Shown here piece after piece: positions 33,413-41,327 of a stretch of DNA of 64,000 bases. The notes below the pieces were generated by a model. The model saw only the letters and a list, made by a program, of their open reading frames with translations. It was not told where the DNA came from and searched no databases. The DNA comes from Streptomyces lavendulae subsp. lavendulae (GTDB lineage Bacteria > Actinomycetota > Actinomycetes > Streptomycetales > Streptomycetaceae), in contig NZ_CP024985.1 of the NCBI RefSeq assembly GCF_002803845.1, positions 5,281,501 to 5,345,500 on the forward strand. The letters are read 5' to 3'. Both the position numbers and the translations under genes were made by a program. Each line of letters begins with the position of its first letter. The first letter of the stretch is position 1.

Positions 33413-34196
33413 CAAGGGCGGCCGCTGGGCCGCGTGGGGCCTGTTCGGCCTCCTCTTCCTGCCCCTCTTCGCCCTGCCCCTCCTCGTGGTGGTGGCCGCC
33501 TCCTTCGCCACCCACTGGTCCGGCGCCTTCCCCTCCGGCCCGACCACCGGGAACTACGCGGCCGCCGTCCGGGGCGAATCCCTCCAGGCCCTCACCACCT
33601 CCCTGGTCACCGCGGTGACCGCCAGCCTGCTGGCGCTCACCATCGGCACCTGGGCCGCGCTCGCCGCCGCCGGGCTGAAGAAGCGCGGGAAGCGCTGCCT
33701 GGACGCGCTGTTCATGCTGCCGGTCGCCGTGTCGTCCGTGGTGGTCGGCCTCGCCGTGCTCGTCGCCTTCAGCCGGCCGCCGGTGCTCCTCAACGGCACC
33801 GGCTCCATCGTCGTCCTGGCGCACACCATCCTCGTCACGGCGTTCGCCTACCAGTCGGTCTCGGCGGCGATCGTCCGCCTCGACCCCGCGTACGAACAGG
33901 CGGCGGCCTCCCTCGGAGCCCGGCCCGCCCACGTGCTGTGGCGGGTCAGGCTCCCGCTCCTGCTGCCGTCCCTCACCGCGGCCGCCGGGCTCTGCTTCGC
34001 TCTCTCCATGGGCGAGCTGAGCGCCACGATGATGCTCTACCCCCCGGACTGGATGCCCCTCCCGGTCCGGGTGTTCACCGCCACCGACCGCGGCTCGCTC
34101 TTCGGCGGTTCCGCCGTGGCCGTGGTGCTGATGGCGACCACCCTCCTGGTGCTGCTGGCCGTCTCCCGCGTCCGCACCAGGGCCTCCTACCGCTGA
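33399..34196 (+). CDS. ABC transporter permease, phosphonate-type importer, second subunit
   Basis: The 265-residue permease has six hydrophobic helices starting at WAAWGLFGLLFLPLFALPLLVVVAASF, and the EAA loop AAASLGARPAHVLWRVRLPLLLPSLTAAAG. The segment FALSMGELSATMMLYPPDWMPLPVRVF is the conserved end of the second permease in iron, spermidine and phosphonate-type importers. The GTG start lies inside the first permease gene (14-base overlap). With its partner it forms the transmembrane channel of the importer. The binding-protein gene follows after 53 bases, enough for an extra ribosome site (AAGGAAG at 34239-34245), which would allow higher expression of the binding protein. Confidence 0.92.
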   Translation: MLVHSKGGRWAAWGLFGLLFLPLFALPLLVVVAASFATHWSGAFPSGPTTGNYAAAVRGESLQALTTSLVTAVTASLLALTIGTWAALAAAGLKKRGKRCLDALFMLPVAVSSVVVGLAVLVAFSRPPVLLNGTGSIVVLAHTILVTAFAYQSVSAAIVRLDPAYEQAAASLGARPAHVLWRVRLPLLLPSLTAAAGLCFALSMGELSATMMLYPPDWMPLPVRVFTATDRGSLFGGSAVAVVLMATTLLVLLAVSRVRTRASYR

Positions 34197-34249
34197 CCCC
34201 CGCCCCATCCCCCTTCCCCGCAGACTCCCTTTCCCCGTAAGGAAGTTCC

Positions 34250-35335
34250 ATGCCCGGCAAGCTCCTGCTCCGCGTCACCGCCTCCGTCACCGGCAGCCTC
34301 GCCCTCGCCCTCTCCCTCACCGCGTGCGGCGGCGCCACCGGCGCCTCCTCCTCCGACGGCTCCAAGGGCGGCGAGAAGACCGTCACCGTCTACAGCGCCG
34401 ACGGCCTCAAGAGCGACAAGGGCGACGGCTGGTACGACAAGGTCTTCGCGGACTTCACCAAGAAGACCGGCATCGAGGTCAAGTACGTCGAGGGCGGATC
34501 CGGCGAGATGGTGCAGCGCGCCGTCCGCGAGAAGACCAACACCCAGGCCGACGTGCTGGTCACCCTGCCCCCCTTCATCCAGCAGGCCGACGGCAAGGGC
34601 CTCCTCCAGGCGTACCGGCCGCAGGGCTCCGACAAGGTCAACGGCGGGGACAAGTCCGCAGACGGCAAGTGGACCTCCGTCGTCAACAACTACTTCGGGT
34701 TCGTCTACAACAAGAAGGAGCTGACCACGGCCCCCAAGACCTGGGAGGAGCTGCTGGACGGCAAGTACAAGGGCAAGCTCCAGTACTCCACCCCGGGTGT
34801 CGCGGGCGACGGCACGGCCGTACTGATCAAGGCCATGCACGACTTCGGCGGCAAGGAGCCGGCGATGGAGTACCTCAAGAAGCTCCAGGCCAACAACGTC
34901 GGCCCGTCCTCCTCCACCAGCAAGCTCGCGCCCAAGACCGACAAGGGCGAGCTGCTCGTCGCCAACGGCGACGTCCAGATGAACTTCGCGCAGTCCAAGT
35001 CCATGCCGAACCTCGGCATCTGGTTCCCCGCCAAGGACGGCGGCAAGCCCACCACCTTCGCCCTCCCGTACGCGGCCGGCCTGGTCGACAAGGCCCCGCA
35101 CACCGAGAACGGCAAGAAGCTCCTCGACTACCTGCTCTCCGAGGACGCCCAGAAGCTGGTCAGCGAGGTCGGCGGCGGCTTCCCGGCCCGTACGGACGTC
35201 AAGCCGACCGACGCCAACGCGGTCGAGCTCACCAAGATCATGGGCGGGGTCGAGGTCTTCGAGCCGGACTGGGCCGACATCGACAAGAACCTCACCGCCT
35301 ACGTCGACGCGTGGAAGTCGGCGACCGGCAGCTGA
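34250..35335 (+). CDS. 2-aminoethylphosphonate-type ABC substrate-binding lipoprotein
   Basis: The 361-residue protein has a lipoprotein signal (LALALSLTAC, lipobox cysteine Cys26). A class II periplasmic-binding fold follows: KTVTVYSADGLKSDKGDGWYDKVFADFTKKTGIEVKYVEGGSGEMVQRA, then ADVLVTLPPFIQQADGKG and VNNYFGFVYNKKEL. The pattern resembles extracellular binding proteins for iron, spermidine and aminoethylphosphonate (PhnS-like). It would be anchored to the outer face of the membrane and deliver substrate to the two permeases. It ends the operon. Substrate is inferred from the FAD oxidoreductase and HAD genes rather than from binding residues. Confidence 0.92.
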   Translation: MPGKLLLRVTASVTGSLALALSLTACGGATGASSSDGSKGGEKTVTVYSADGLKSDKGDGWYDKVFADFTKKTGIEVKYVEGGSGEMVQRAVREKTNTQADVLVTLPPFIQQADGKGLLQAYRPQGSDKVNGGDKSADGKWTSVVNNYFGFVYNKKELTTAPKTWEELLDGKYKGKLQYSTPGVAGDGTAVLIKAMHDFGGKEPAMEYLKKLQANNVGPSSSTSKLAPKTDKGELLVANGDVQMNFAQSKSMPNLGIWFPAKDGGKPTTFALPYAAGLVDKAPHTENGKKLLDYLLSEDAQKLVSEVGGGFPARTDVKPTDANAVELTKIMGGVEVFEPDWADIDKNLTAYVDAWKSATGS

Positions 35336-35680
35336 TCCGACACCTCCCGGTCACCCACGACCGCGAGAGTGACGAGCACATAACGGGTCTGGACCGAGGC
35401 ACTCCCACGAGGCCCCTCGGTCCGGACCCTCCGCGCGCGCCCACCCCTCCCCACCACCGAGCGCACCGCACCACGACCACCCGCACCCCGTACCGCACCG
35501 CAGGCACCTCACCCGCCCCGCCCGCACCGTGCCCCACCGCACCGCAGGGGCACCGCGCCCGCACCGCAGGGGCACCGCACCCGCCCCGCGCGGCACCCGC
35601 ACCACCCTCACCGCCGCGCCGCGCCCCGTACAGCGCCACGTTCCGCGCCCCCGTCTGCCCACTTGCTCCTGGAGGAGTAC
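35336..35680 (+). other. intergenic region upstream of the exported phosphatase
   Basis: This 345-base stretch is C- and A-rich. It contains two near-identical copies of CGCACCGCAGGGGCACCGC (35541-35590) and other CACCGC blocks. No gene or clear terminator is visible. The last 20 bases hold CTGGAGGAG, the ribosome site of the phosphatase gene. The promoter was not identified. Confidence 0.6.
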
Positions 35681-37267
35681 GTGTCCCCTGTCCTGTCCGG
35701 ACGGACCCTCGCCGTGGCCGCCACCGCCACGGCCCTGCTCGCCACCGCCCTCGGCGCCACTTCCGCCCTCGCCGCCCCCCAGCCCCCCGCCACCCCGAAG
35801 GCCGCCGCCGAGGCGGCCGCGGCCCGGGCCGCGGCGGCCCCCAAGGCCGCCGCCACCACCGACAAGGTGCTCGTGATCGGCATCGACGGCACGGTCCTCG
35901 ACCGCGTCAAGGCCGCCAACGCCCCCAACCTGCAAGGGCTGATGGCCCAGGGCCTCACCGCCCGCAGCACCCTCTACGCGAGCCCGATGGCCGCCACCTC
36001 CTCCGGACCCGGCTGGTCCACCATCGCCACCGGCGTCTGGCCCGACAAGCACGGCGTCAAGGACAACTCCTTCACCGGCAAGAACTACGGCGCCTACCCG
36101 GACTTCCTGACCCGCATCGAGAACGCCAGGCCGGCCCTCAACACCTACGCCGCCGCCGACTGGGAACCCATCACCTCCACCGACCAGAACGGCCCGGTCT
36201 TCTCCGCCAAGGTCGACAAGCGCCTCAGCCTCAAGGGCGACCGCGACGGCTACGGCAGCGAGGACCCTAAGATCGCAGCCGCTGCCGCCGCCGAGCTCCA
36301 GGGCCAGAACCCGGACGCCGCCTTCGTCTACCTCGGCGAGATCGACCACGCGGGCCACACCTCCGGCGCCGCCAGCCAGGAGTACCTGAACGCCATCGGC
36401 CGCGTGGACGCCCTGGTCGGCAAGCTCCTCACCGCCGTCCAGAACCGCCCGACCTACGCCCAGGAGAACTGGAAGGTCCTGGTCACCACCGACCACGGCC
36501 ACACCGACGCGGGCGGCCACGGCGGCTCCACCATCCAGGAGCGCGGCACCTTCGTCATCGCCAAGGGCGCCGGGATCCCCGCCGGTTCGGTCCGCACCGA
36601 CGTCAAGCTCGTCGACATCGCCGCCACCGCGCTCGCCCAGGTCGGGGTCAGCACCGCCGGAATCGACGGCGTCCCGCTGACCACCCCCGGCAACGACCCC
36701 TTCGACACCCTGCGCCCGGTCCTCCAGGCCCGCGTGGACGAGACCGGCATCCCGGCCGCCACCAAGGGCTTCACCCACACCCCGCCCGCCGGCTGGTCGG
36801 TCGACAACTCGAAGATGGGCACCGGCGGTGTCACCGAGTGGGCCGGCTGGGCCTTCGCCACCGACGAGTTCTGGAGCCAGTCGCAGCGCGACCAGTGGCG
36901 CGAGCTGAACGTCCGCTCCCGTGACGTCTTCGCCGTCGCCGACTCCGACGAGTGGGACGACAAGACCCACACCGGTACCTTCGACTCCACCCTCGTCACC
37001 CCCAAGTGGGCGGTCACCGGCGGCACCACGCGCACCCTCGCCTTCCAGACGCACTACCGTCACGAGGCCGGCCAGACCGCGCAGGTCCTGGTCTCCTACA
37101 ACGGCGGCGCGGCGACCGTCGTGAAGAACTACACCGCCGACGCCGTGGCCAAGGGCGAGTCCATCGCCCTTCAGGTCCCGGCCGGAGCCACCGACGTCCA
37201 GGTCCGCTTCCGCTACAGCGGCTCCAACAACTGGTTCTGGACCGTCGACGACGTCACCCTGGGCTGA
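35681..37267 (+). CDS. exported alkaline phosphatase-superfamily phosphodiesterase/phosphatase
   Basis: The 528-residue protein starts at GTG 35681 (GGAGGAG 8 bases upstream). It has a signal peptide (about 1-32, ATSALAA) and an Ala-rich linker, then the alkaline phosphatase-superfamily domain: metal and nucleophile region VLVIGIDGTVLDRVKAAN...MAATSSGPGWSTIATGVWPDKHGV, GEIDHAGHTSG, and VLVTTDHGHTDAGGHGG. This is the type I phosphodiesterase/nucleotide pyrophosphatase form, with a Ser/Thr nucleophile. A C-terminal beta domain (about 360-528, ending FRYSGSNNWFWTVDDVTLG) looks like a carbohydrate or polymer binding module. Secretion and the neighbouring phosphonate operon suggest phosphorus scavenging; a phosphonoacetate-hydrolase-like activity is possible. 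Confidence 0.85.
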   Translation: MSPVLSGRTLAVAATATALLATALGATSALAAPQPPATPKAAAEAAAARAAAAPKAAATTDKVLVIGIDGTVLDRVKAANAPNLQGLMAQGLTARSTLYASPMAATSSGPGWSTIATGVWPDKHGVKDNSFTGKNYGAYPDFLTRIENARPALNTYAAADWEPITSTDQNGPVFSAKVDKRLSLKGDRDGYGSEDPKIAAAAAAELQGQNPDAAFVYLGEIDHAGHTSGAASQEYLNAIGRVDALVGKLLTAVQNRPTYAQENWKVLVTTDHGHTDAGGHGGSTIQERGTFVIAKGAGIPAGSVRTDVKLVDIAATALAQVGVSTAGIDGVPLTTPGNDPFDTLRPVLQARVDETGIPAATKGFTHTPPAGWSVDNSKMGTGGVTEWAGWAFATDEFWSQSQRDQWRELNVRSRDVFAVADSDEWDDKTHTGTFDSTLVTPKWAVTGGTTRTLAFQTHYRHEAGQTAQVLVSYNGGAATVVKNYTADAVAKGESIALQVPAGATDVQVRFRYSGSNNWFWTVDDVTLG

Positions 37268-37300
37268 CCCGCCCGGGCCCGCGCAGCGGGGCGGCCGTCC

Positions 37301-37331
37301 GGGCCGTGGACGCCCTCCGCGTCCACGGCCC
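37301..37331 (+). terminator. terminator after the exported phosphatase
   Basis: Bases 37301-37313 and 37319-37331 form a perfect 13-bp stem with a 5-base loop. A possible -10 box TAGGGT (37340-37345) for the next gene follows closely. Confidence 0.75.
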
Positions 37332-37400
37332 CCGGCCGCTAGGGTGGTACAGACCAGAGGCCCCCGAGGTCAGAGGCCCCGCAGAGCGGAGAAGAGTCCC

Positions 37401-38180
37401 GTGGCAGAGCGCAAGCCGATCGAATCCTGGCTCACCGACATGGACGGGGTCCTCATCCACGAGGGCACCCCGATCCCCGGCGCGGATGCCTTCATCAAGC
37501 GGCTGCGCGAGTCGGGCAAGCCCTTCCTGGTGCTGACCAACAACTCGATCTACACCCCGCGCGACCTCCAGGCCCGGCTGAGCCGGATGGGTCTGGACGT
37601 GCCCGTCGAGAACATCTGGACCTCGGCGCTGGCCACCGCCAAGTTCCTCGACGACCAGCGGCCGGGCGGTACGGCGTACGTCATCGGCGAGGCGGGCCTG
37701 ACCACCGCGCTTCACGACATCGGCTACATCCTCACCGACCACCAGCCCGACTACGTGGTCCTCGGCGAGACCCGCACGTACAGCTTCGAGGCCATGACCA
37801 AGGCCGTCCGGCTGATCAACGCCGGTGCCCGCTTCATCTGCACCAACCCCGACGAGACCGGCCCCTCCACCGAGGGCCCGCTCCCGGCCACGGGCGCGGT
37901 CGCCGCGCTGATCACGAAGGCGACCGGCAAGCAGCCGTACTTCGCGGGCAAGCCCAACCCGCTGATGATGCGCACGGGCCTGAACGCCATCGGCGCGCAC
38001 TCCGAGAGCAGCGCGATGATCGGCGACCGCATGGACACCGACGTCCTGGCCGGGCTGGAGGCGGGCATGCAGACCTTCCTCGTGCTGACCGGTCTGACGT
38101 CGGTCGAGGACACCGAGAAGTTCCCGTACCGCCCGACGAAGACGGTGAACTCCATCGCCGACCTGGTCGACCTGGTGTAG
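37401..38180 (+). CDS. HAD-IIA family (NagD-like) phosphatase
   Basis: From GTG 37401 the product has 259 residues. The HAD nucleophile motif is in SWLTDMDGVLIHEGTPIPGA, followed by FLVLTNNSIYTPRDL (motif II). The C2 cap spans about 80-190, motif III is GKPNPLMMRTGLNAIG, and motif IV is AMIGDRMDTDVLAGLEAGMQTFLVLTG. This is the class IIA layout of NagD and related nucleotide or sugar-phosphate phosphatases; substrate specificity is broad in the family. The protein is cytoplasmic and Mg2+ dependent. The open frame extends upstream through the promoter region, but the GTG gives the conserved start. It is followed by a hairpin at 38233-38258. Confidence 0.92.
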   Translation: MAERKPIESWLTDMDGVLIHEGTPIPGADAFIKRLRESGKPFLVLTNNSIYTPRDLQARLSRMGLDVPVENIWTSALATAKFLDDQRPGGTAYVIGEAGLTTALHDIGYILTDHQPDYVVLGETRTYSFEAMTKAVRLINAGARFICTNPDETGPSTEGPLPATGAVAALITKATGKQPYFAGKPNPLMMRTGLNAIGAHSESSAMIGDRMDTDVLAGLEAGMQTFLVLTGLTSVEDTEKFPYRPTKTVNSIADLVDLV

Positions 38181-38232
38181 GTCCGCCGCGCGGTCCATTG
38201 GTGCGAACGGCTGACACATACGGGCCAAGAGA

Positions 38233-38258
38233 GCGCCGCTCCGGATGCGGAGCGGCGC
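38233..38258 (+). terminator. hairpin after the HAD-IIA gene
   Basis: GCGCCGCTCCG (38233-38243) and CGGAGCGGCGC (38248-38258) form a perfect 11-bp stem with a 4-base loop. It sits 53 bases after the HAD stop and 36 before the next ATG, so it is either the terminator of the first or part of the leader of the second. Confidence 0.6.
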
Positions 38259-38293
38259 GTCGCGCGTGAATCTCCTTGTCGAGGAGGTTCACC

Positions 38294-38944
38294 ATGCGCA
38301 GTTCTCTGATCGCACTCCGTGTCGCCGGGGTGGCCGTCGCCCTGACGGCAAGCACCGCCGTGACCGCCCCCGCCGCACTCGCGAACGAGTGGGACCGCGG
38401 CGGCGTCTCGGCGGACCCGAACCCGGCCGAACCAGGGGCGCAGGTCAAGATCCGCGTCCGTGGCTGTGACGGCGACCGGGCGATCGCGCTCTCCCCGGTC
38501 TTCGTCTCCGAGGCCCACCTGACGTCCGGCCGCGACGAACGCCGCACGCTCTACGGCGAGACGATGATCAGCTCGCACGCCCGGCCGGGCTGGCACGAGA
38601 TCAAGGTGAAGTGCGCGGGCCGCGACGGCCGTGACGGCGACGGCCGTGACGGCGGACGTGACGGCGGACGGGACGACGGTCTGCGCGGCTCCATCGAGAT
38701 CCGCGAGCGCGACCACCGCCCCGACCCCCACCACTCGCCGGTCTGGCCCGTCCACGCGGGCGGCGGCGGGATGGCCGCCCAGGTCGCCGAGACCACCCGG
38801 CTCGCCGCGGCCACCAAGAAGAGCCACGGCGGGGACGGTCCCGGACTGTCGCAGACCGTGATCGGCGCCGTGCTGGCCGCGGCCGCCAGCCTGGCGGTCG
38901 CCGGGCGGGCCCTGACCCTGCGCCGCCGCCGCAACGGCGAATGA
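38294..38944 (+). CDS. secreted or membrane-anchored hypothetical protein paired with sortase F
   Basis: The 216-residue protein has a Sec signal (MRSSLIALRVAGVAVALTAS, ending ALANE) and a small extracellular beta domain (VSADPNPAEPGAQVKIRVRGCDGDRAIALSPVF...GWHEIKVKC) with two cysteines probably forming a disulfide. An Asp/Gly/Arg repeat segment (GRDGRDGDGRDGG) and a linker lead to a C-terminal membrane helix (VIGAVLAAAASLAVAGRAL) with the basic end TLRRRRNGE. No clear LPxTG-type motif precedes the helix. The gene overlaps the class F sortase gene by 4 bases (ATGA), so the two are translationally coupled and probably work together. RBS is GAGGAGG at 38281-38287. Confidence 0.82.
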   Translation: MRSSLIALRVAGVAVALTASTAVTAPAALANEWDRGGVSADPNPAEPGAQVKIRVRGCDGDRAIALSPVFVSEAHLTSGRDERRTLYGETMISSHARPGWHEIKVKCAGRDGRDGDGRDGGRDGGRDDGLRGSIEIRERDHRPDPHHSPVWPVHAGGGGMAAQVAETTRLAAATKKSHGGDGPGLSQTVIGAVLAAAASLAVAGRALTLRRRRNGE

Positions 38945-39603
38945 GCGAGGCCAAGGCCTCCCCGGGGGGCAGGCTGCTGACCTTCGCCGCCTGGTCGGTG
39001 CTGGTCCTCGTGCTGTGGGTGTGGGGCAAGGAGATCACCGGGGTCCAGCCCGTCGCCGCGCCCGGCGGGGCCGGCGGGCCGGTGGGGCCGGGTCTTCCGG
39101 CGCCGCGGGCCCCGCTCTCGGCGGCGATGCCCGCGCGGATCGACGTACCGTTCATCGGCGTCCAGGCGCCGGTGATCGCGCGGGGCCTGGACTCCGACGG
39201 GGCGGTCGAGCCGCCCCCGTACGAGCTCCCCGGCACGGTCGGCTGGTGGGGCGCGGGCCCCGCGCCCGGGGCGGCCGGGGCCGCGCTGATGGTGGGCCAC
39301 GTGGACACGAAATCCAAGCCCGCGGTGTTCTTCGGCCTGAGCACCCTCCGGCCGGGGGAGAAGATCCGCGTGGCCCGGGCGGACGGCACGGTCGCGGAGT
39401 TCACCGTGGAGGACGTACGGGTCTACGAGCGCGCGGGCTTCGACCCGCACAAGGCGTACGGGCCGCGGGTCAAGGGCCGCGCCGAACTGCGCCTGGTCAC
39501 CTGCGGCGGCACCTACGACAAGGCGGCCCGGCAGTACTCGGCGAACGTGGTGGTCTCCGCCTACCTGACCGGAGCCGGAGCCAGACCGACCGCACCGGCG
39601 TAG
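38941..39603 (+). CDS. class F sortase
   Basis: The 220-residue enzyme has an N-terminal membrane helix (LTFAAWSVLVLVLWVWG), a Pro/Gly linker and a sortase barrel. The catalytic histidine is in LMVGHVDT (His120), cysteine in LRLVTCGG (Cys188) and arginine near 197 (KAARQYS). The TCGG motif and short length are class F features, an actinobacterial group with poorly known substrates. The start codon overlaps the stop of the secreted protein gene, which is the usual partner arrangement in streptomycetes. The 39642-39675 hairpin lies downstream. Confidence 0.93.
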   Translation: MSEAKASPGGRLLTFAAWSVLVLVLWVWGKEITGVQPVAAPGGAGGPVGPGLPAPRAPLSAAMPARIDVPFIGVQAPVIARGLDSDGAVEPPPYELPGTVGWWGAGPAPGAAGAALMVGHVDTKSKPAVFFGLSTLRPGEKIRVARADGTVAEFTVEDVRVYERAGFDPHKAYGPRVKGRAELRLVTCGGTYDKAARQYSANVVVSAYLTGAGARPTAPA

Positions 39604-39641
39604 CGGTCTGCGTCCACTGTCCGCCGTCCGGTGGAAACGAA

Positions 39642-39675
39642 GAAGCCCCCCGCAGCTTTCGCTGCGGGGGGCTTC
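39642..39675. terminator. bidirectional terminator between sortase F and tRNA-Lys
   Basis: Bases 39642-39656 and 39661-39675 form a perfect 15-bp stem around TTTC. It serves the plus-strand sortase and the minus-strand tRNA. Confidence 0.85.
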
Positions 39676-39686
39676 CCCTTGTCTGT

Positions 39687-39759
39687 GCGCCGCCAGGGAC
39701 TCGAACCCCGGACCCGCTGATTAAGAGTCAGCTGCTCTAACCAACTGAGCTAGCGGCGC
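39687..39759 (-). tRNA. tRNA-Lys (CTT), copy 1
   Basis: The 73-nt gene reads GCGCCGC...GCGGCGC on the minus strand with a perfect acceptor stem. The anticodon stem CTGA/TCAG encloses a loop with CTT, reading AAG lysine codons. The sequence is identical to the copies at 46385-46457 (+) and 54222-54294 (-). CCA is not encoded. Confidence 0.96.
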
Positions 39760-39876
39760 TTGCTGACAGGGAAAACTCTACCCCACCTGCGGAGGTGCTC
39801 GTGACCAGCCGCGCCCGCGTTGTCCGATTAACCCATGTTTGGGGGGTTTGTCGTGCACGATATGTCTGGGCCGAGC

Positions 39877-39901
39877 CATATCTGACGTCCCGCCAGATAT
39901 G
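39877..39901 (+). promoter_or_regulatory. inverted repeat upstream of the NlpC/P60-like gene
   Basis: CATATCTG (39877-39884) and CAGATATG (39894-39901) are perfect inverted repeats 9 bases apart, and a related ATATGTCTGG lies at 39860-39869. The region is unusually AT-rich for the window and about 45 bases before the ATG, so an operator is likely. Confidence 0.5.
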
Positions 39902-39945
39902 TGTGCGGTCGACCACTGGACGACTACGGGAGCGGACGGAACCGC

Positions 39946-41316
39946 ATGACGATGCAGCCTCCGGTGCATGTGCCGATGCCGACGGCGATGCCGGTGCCGG
40001 CGTTCGAGGAGTACGAGCCCGCGGGCGACTGCGTGTGCCTGGGGTGCGCGCAGCGGCGCCGGGCCCTCGTGCGCGGGCGGGCCATAGGGCGCCGCGACGG
40101 CGGCCACCCCGCCGCGCGCGGAGCCCGCCGGGCGCTGGTGCTGGCCACCGCCGCCGGTGTGGTCCTCGGCGGTGGCGGGTCGGTCGCGCTGGCCGTGAGC
40201 ACGCCGGTGCCCGGCCCGGGGCCGGTCGCGCTGGACGGGTCGGACAGCCCGCAGGGCGGCCGGGCCCCGCTGCACGGCCGCCCCGCCGCCGGCCGTCCGG
40301 GCGGCCGGCCCGGAGCTCCCGCGCTGGTACGGCGCATCGACCGCACGACGATCATCAACCGGGCGAAGCTGTGGCTGGAGGCGAAGGTCCCCTACAGCAT
40401 GTCCGAGTACTGGACGGACGGCTACCGGCAGGACTGTTCGGGCTACGTCTCCATGGCCTGGAACCTGGGTACGAACGAGTGGACCGGAAGCCTCGACACC
40501 TTCGCCACCAGGATCACGAAGGAGGAGCTGCTGCCGGGCGACATGCTGCTCTTCCACAACCCGGCGGACCCGAACAACGGCTCGCACGTGGTCCTCTTCG
40601 GCGGCTGGGTCGACGAGACGCGCACGCACTACATCGCCTACGAGCAGACCCGCCCGACGACGCGCAGGCAGGCCACGCCGTACGGGTACTGGAAGAACTC
40701 CGAGAAGTACCTCCCGTACCGGTTCAACGGGGTGACGGGCGGCCTCGGCCCGGAGGAGCCCGCGCCGGCTCCCAACCAGCCGGGCGCGAGCGCCTTCCCC
40801 GGCGCCGCCAAGTTCGGGCCCGGGGCCGACAACCCGTACGTGGCCGAGCTCGGCAGGATGCTGATCGGGCGGGGCGGGCTGCGGTTCTACCCCAAGGGCG
40901 CGAGCACCAAGTGGAGCGATGCCGACCGGCTGGCCACCCAGGCCTTCCAGCAGGCGCAGGGCTGGACGGGCGCCGACGCCGACGGCATCCCGGGCGAGCA
41001 CACCTGGCGGCTGCTGGTGCAGCGCCAGGGCAAGGACATCCCGCCCACGCGGGCCGGCCGTCCGGGTCCGGCCGGGGTGCCGGCGTACCCGGGGGCCGCG
41101 GTCTTCCGGCCGGGGCAGTCCCACGCGGCGATCACCGCCCTGGGCCGCCGGCTGCGGGAGAAGGGCTTCGGCAAGTACTACACGTCCGGTCCCGGGCCCC
41201 GCTGGAGCGAGGCCGACCGCCGCAGCGTCGAGGCGTTCCAGCGCGCGCAGGGCTGGCGCGGCGCCTCGGCCGACGGCTACCCGGGCCCGGAAACCTGGCG
41301 CCGGCTGTTCGCATGA
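39946..41316 (+). CDS. NlpC/P60-like cell-wall hydrolase with two peptidoglycan-binding repeats
   Basis: From ATG 39946 the protein has 456 residues. The N terminus has three cysteines (CVCLGCAQRRR), then a basic stretch and a hydrophobic helix (RALVLATAAGVVLGGGGSVALA). A cysteine-peptidase-type domain follows with Cys164 in YRQDCSGYVSMAW and His214 in NGSHVVLFGG. Two similar repeats near the C terminus (YVAELGRMLI...DADGIPGEHTWRLL and AITALGRRLR...SADGYPGPETWRRL) are peptidoglycan-binding domains. It probably cleaves or binds cell-wall peptides outside the membrane. The frame is open upstream to 39901, but the residues there are not convincing. The stop overlaps the first possible ATG of the SPFH gene. 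Confidence 0.85.
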   Translation: MTMQPPVHVPMPTAMPVPAFEEYEPAGDCVCLGCAQRRRALVRGRAIGRRDGGHPAARGARRALVLATAAGVVLGGGGSVALAVSTPVPGPGPVALDGSDSPQGGRAPLHGRPAAGRPGGRPGAPALVRRIDRTTIINRAKLWLEAKVPYSMSEYWTDGYRQDCSGYVSMAWNLGTNEWTGSLDTFATRITKEELLPGDMLLFHNPADPNNGSHVVLFGGWVDETRTHYIAYEQTRPTTRRQATPYGYWKNSEKYLPYRFNGVTGGLGPEEPAPAPNQPGASAFPGAAKFGPGADNPYVAELGRMLIGRGGLRFYPKGASTKWSDADRLATQAFQQAQGWTGADADGIPGEHTWRLLVQRQGKDIPPTRAGRPGPAGVPAYPGAAVFRPGQSHAAITALGRRLREKGFGKYYTSGPGPRWSEADRRSVEAFQRAQGWRGASADGYPGPETWRRLFA

Positions 41317-41327
41317 CGGAGGCAACG

